Positions 62,209-64,000 of a DNA stretch of 64,000 nucleotides are shown here, piece by piece. Source of the DNA: Nemertoderma westbladi. Lineage: Eukaryota > Xenacoelomorpha > Nemertodermatida > Nemertodermatidae. The notes under the pieces are model-generated. The model was given only the letters and a program-made list of their open reading frames with translations. It had not been told where the DNA came from and did no database searches. Within the stretch, counting starts at the first letter, position 1. Every line of letters begins with the position of its first letter. The position numbers were made by a program, and so were the translations under genes. The stretch lies in contig JAUCBJ010006717.1 of assembly GCA_032718475.1 (NCBI GenBank), positions 82,374 through 146,373 of the forward strand. The letters are read 5' to 3'.

Positions 62209-63363
62209 GTAAACAGTAAAATATTGTTTTGTGTGTGTATCTGCTAAAAAAACTTCATTTCTGATAAGGTAAGGAATGGTCTGCATTAAATATGCACATA
62301 AACATATACTATATCAGCCACACAACCAGGATCCATTGCTGGACAGCCCTGCCACAGACACCTCCATAGTCTGTGATTAACAATATAACCCTGAAGACCT
62401 TATCAGGAATGTCAATGGCTGACAAACATATTTATACTTGCCTGCTGACTTTCATAGAAATATATCATAGTTAGTTAGTTATACATATTATATATAGACA
62501 CAAACATGATCTCCCATAAGGTCCTCGACAAAATAAATCACTAATAATAAATTAATCACAATAATTTAATAGATCCTATCAATAATACACTGCATAATAA
62601 AACTAATACGAGTAGAACCAAATACACAAACGAGACATAACAACAAGACAATGCAACGATTTTTAAACTCAAAAAAGAAAGCTATACATAAAGATACGAT
62701 TAAACTCAAAAAAACCATGGAAAGAAACAGTTATAATAATATATTAAGACTACAGATCTGACATACAAAAAGAAGAACTTCAAACTGTTCACAGATCACT
62801 ATCGAACATTCCTAGGACTCTTGTAAATATATTTACCGAAATCTACTTTGTATTTAATAAACAGTTCCATCAAAGTTGTAGTAGTGAAACTCACTCCAAG
62901 CTCGCTTGTTTCTCATCCTGTATACCCCCCACTGAACAGCTACAAACCTGCTCATCACGAGGAATCCAAGACTAACGACCTTCAGCTTCATTACTCATTC
63001 ATTTATTCAATTAATCTCATTACTGCTTGTCTGAAATGTCTAGTTGGCTTGCTGAGTATATCCAATGAAAATATAGACATAGACATGATAAGATGAATAT
63101 CTTGACATAGACTTGAAAATCTTAGAGCAAAGGTTTGTCCCGCTAAACAGGCTGAGAGCTAACTGGAGTGGATAATTTACTGGCGAATTCTGTACCATCT
63201 TCAGGAAAGCCACCCGTCTTCTCGCGATAAAGGCAGCAGCCTGGGGAACACCCTCTAAATGTGGATTAACTCATTAGATGTTGGCTATCGGGCACCTATA
63301 TGTGTCTTCAGTATTGATCTCTACTGCACCTCCATTTGCTTCACACCCGCTATCCAAAACTCG
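62209..63363. other. AT-rich intergenic sequence
   Basis: No recognisable gene. An 82-codon open frame at 62,848-63,096 has no start context, domain or conserved motif that I can identify and is probably chance. An AATAAA lies near 62,855. Nothing else stands out. Confidence 0.4.
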
Positions 63364-63997
63364 CATCATGGATCCGGAAGTCAGGTGAAGACCTTCGGAT
63401 ACGTAAGGGAAAGGCATGGGGCAGCCTTGAATAGGCTTTCCAGGATTTGGAAGTCACCGAGAATTTATCGGAAACTTAAGGTCCGATTATTTAGAGCAGC
63501 AGTAGTTCCAGTACTCCTCTATGGGAGTCCTCTGGGCTCTAACTTCATCTCAGAGGATACCAAATCTCTGGACGGCACTTACACAAGAATACTGCGCCAG
63601 GTTCTTTGTGTCAAATACAATGACCACATCTCCAATCAGACTCTATACAACATTGGAGGTGTTCCATAAGTCTCCCCTAGCGTGATACTTGAACGGAACT
63701 GCCTCCCCTTTGCAGGACTGCTTTCGCCTTGAGGATCCTTGAGGATTCCGATTTCCGCAGGACATTGCGAACCAGCCAGTGCATAATCTTGTGATTTGGT
63801 GTTGTTAAGGAGTGAATAAGCATGGTGGACAGTCCATGACATTCTTGAGTTGCCTCTTAAAGGACACTGGCCTTGAAGATGCGGCTGATCTAGCAAAATG
63901 TAATGGGTGATAGGGAGTTGTGGCGGCGCAATTTTGTCGTCAAGCCGGCACAGAATTCTTAAAAATGCAGCGATGCCATCCTACTACTAGTAGTAGT
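63364..63997 (+). mobile_element. LINE family 1, strongly decayed 3' copy
   Basis: Similarity to the 51-53-kb element begins abruptly at ATCATGGATCCGGAAG (63,365) and runs through the RLFRAAVVPVLLYGSP block and YNDHISNQTLYNIGG to a degenerate KPAQ-like end near 63,960. It finishes with a CTACTACTAGTAGTAGTA tail. It has several frameshifts, a stop at about 63,667, and a small insertion/duplication around 63,730-63,765 (repeated TTGAGGAT). It is older or less constrained than the other two copies. Confidence 0.82.
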
Positions 63998-64000
63998 ATT

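Noticed and set aside
62848-63096. 82-codon open frame
   Set aside because: No domain, no supporting context, AT-rich surroundings; likely chance.

Overview
This window looks like a piece of an animal (metazoan) nuclear genome. The only intact gene is a TRPM-family cation channel, a eukaryotic family. The dispersed repeats are non-LTR retrotransposons, tRNA-derived SINEs and a Tc1/mariner-type MITE. The non-satellite DNA is very AT-rich. A non-vertebrate, possibly early-branching marine animal such as a sponge would fit, but that is a guess from general character. Nothing here is prokaryotic: there are no operons and no CRISPR.

Layout. (1) About 1-46,550 is one uninterrupted satellite array, all in one orientation. 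It is built on an 18-bp unit, GAATGGAATGAACTATCA, with a 22-bp form that carries an extra AATG (or TATG) before AACTATCA. I estimate roughly 2,500 units. Sparse diagnostic point variants (AACAATCA, GAATTAAC, AACCAGTATGG, CTATAAAAATGG, CAGTATGG, GAACGAATG, GGCCAATC) show layered higher-order organisation: ~604/640-bp blocks on the left, ~4.8-4.9-kb blocks in the middle, and near-identical duplications at spacings of 2,720, 1,614, 3,348, 1,653 and 4,489 bp on the right. The many long open frames in the array follow from the unit lacking stops in several frames; I do not call them genes. (2) At 46,551-47,353 the array abuts a second, unrelated satellite. This has exactly twelve 66-bp units arranged as two copies of a six-unit higher-order repeat (ABCBAC). 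(3) 47,354-57,336 is AT-rich intergenic DNA holding retrotransposon fragments, a 45-bp tandem repeat, a 179-bp MITE with TA target duplication, SINE pieces and two perfect hairpins. (4) 57,337-61,131 (minus strand) is an apparently intact 1,264-codon TRPM-like channel in one long exon. A plausible splice acceptor lies just upstream of the first ATG. (5) 61,441-64,000 holds two more decayed copies of the LINE family seen at 51.3-53.1 kb, separated by AT-rich DNA with no recognisable gene.

There is no multi-gene pathway. The TRPM gene is a single-copy island near a satellite block, flanked on both sides by dead copies of one LINE family. The most unusual content is the satellite architecture itself, including the coincidence that nearly every 18-bp unit contains both a GATA-type core (TGATAG on the minus strand) and a TEAD/M-CAT-type core (GGAATG).
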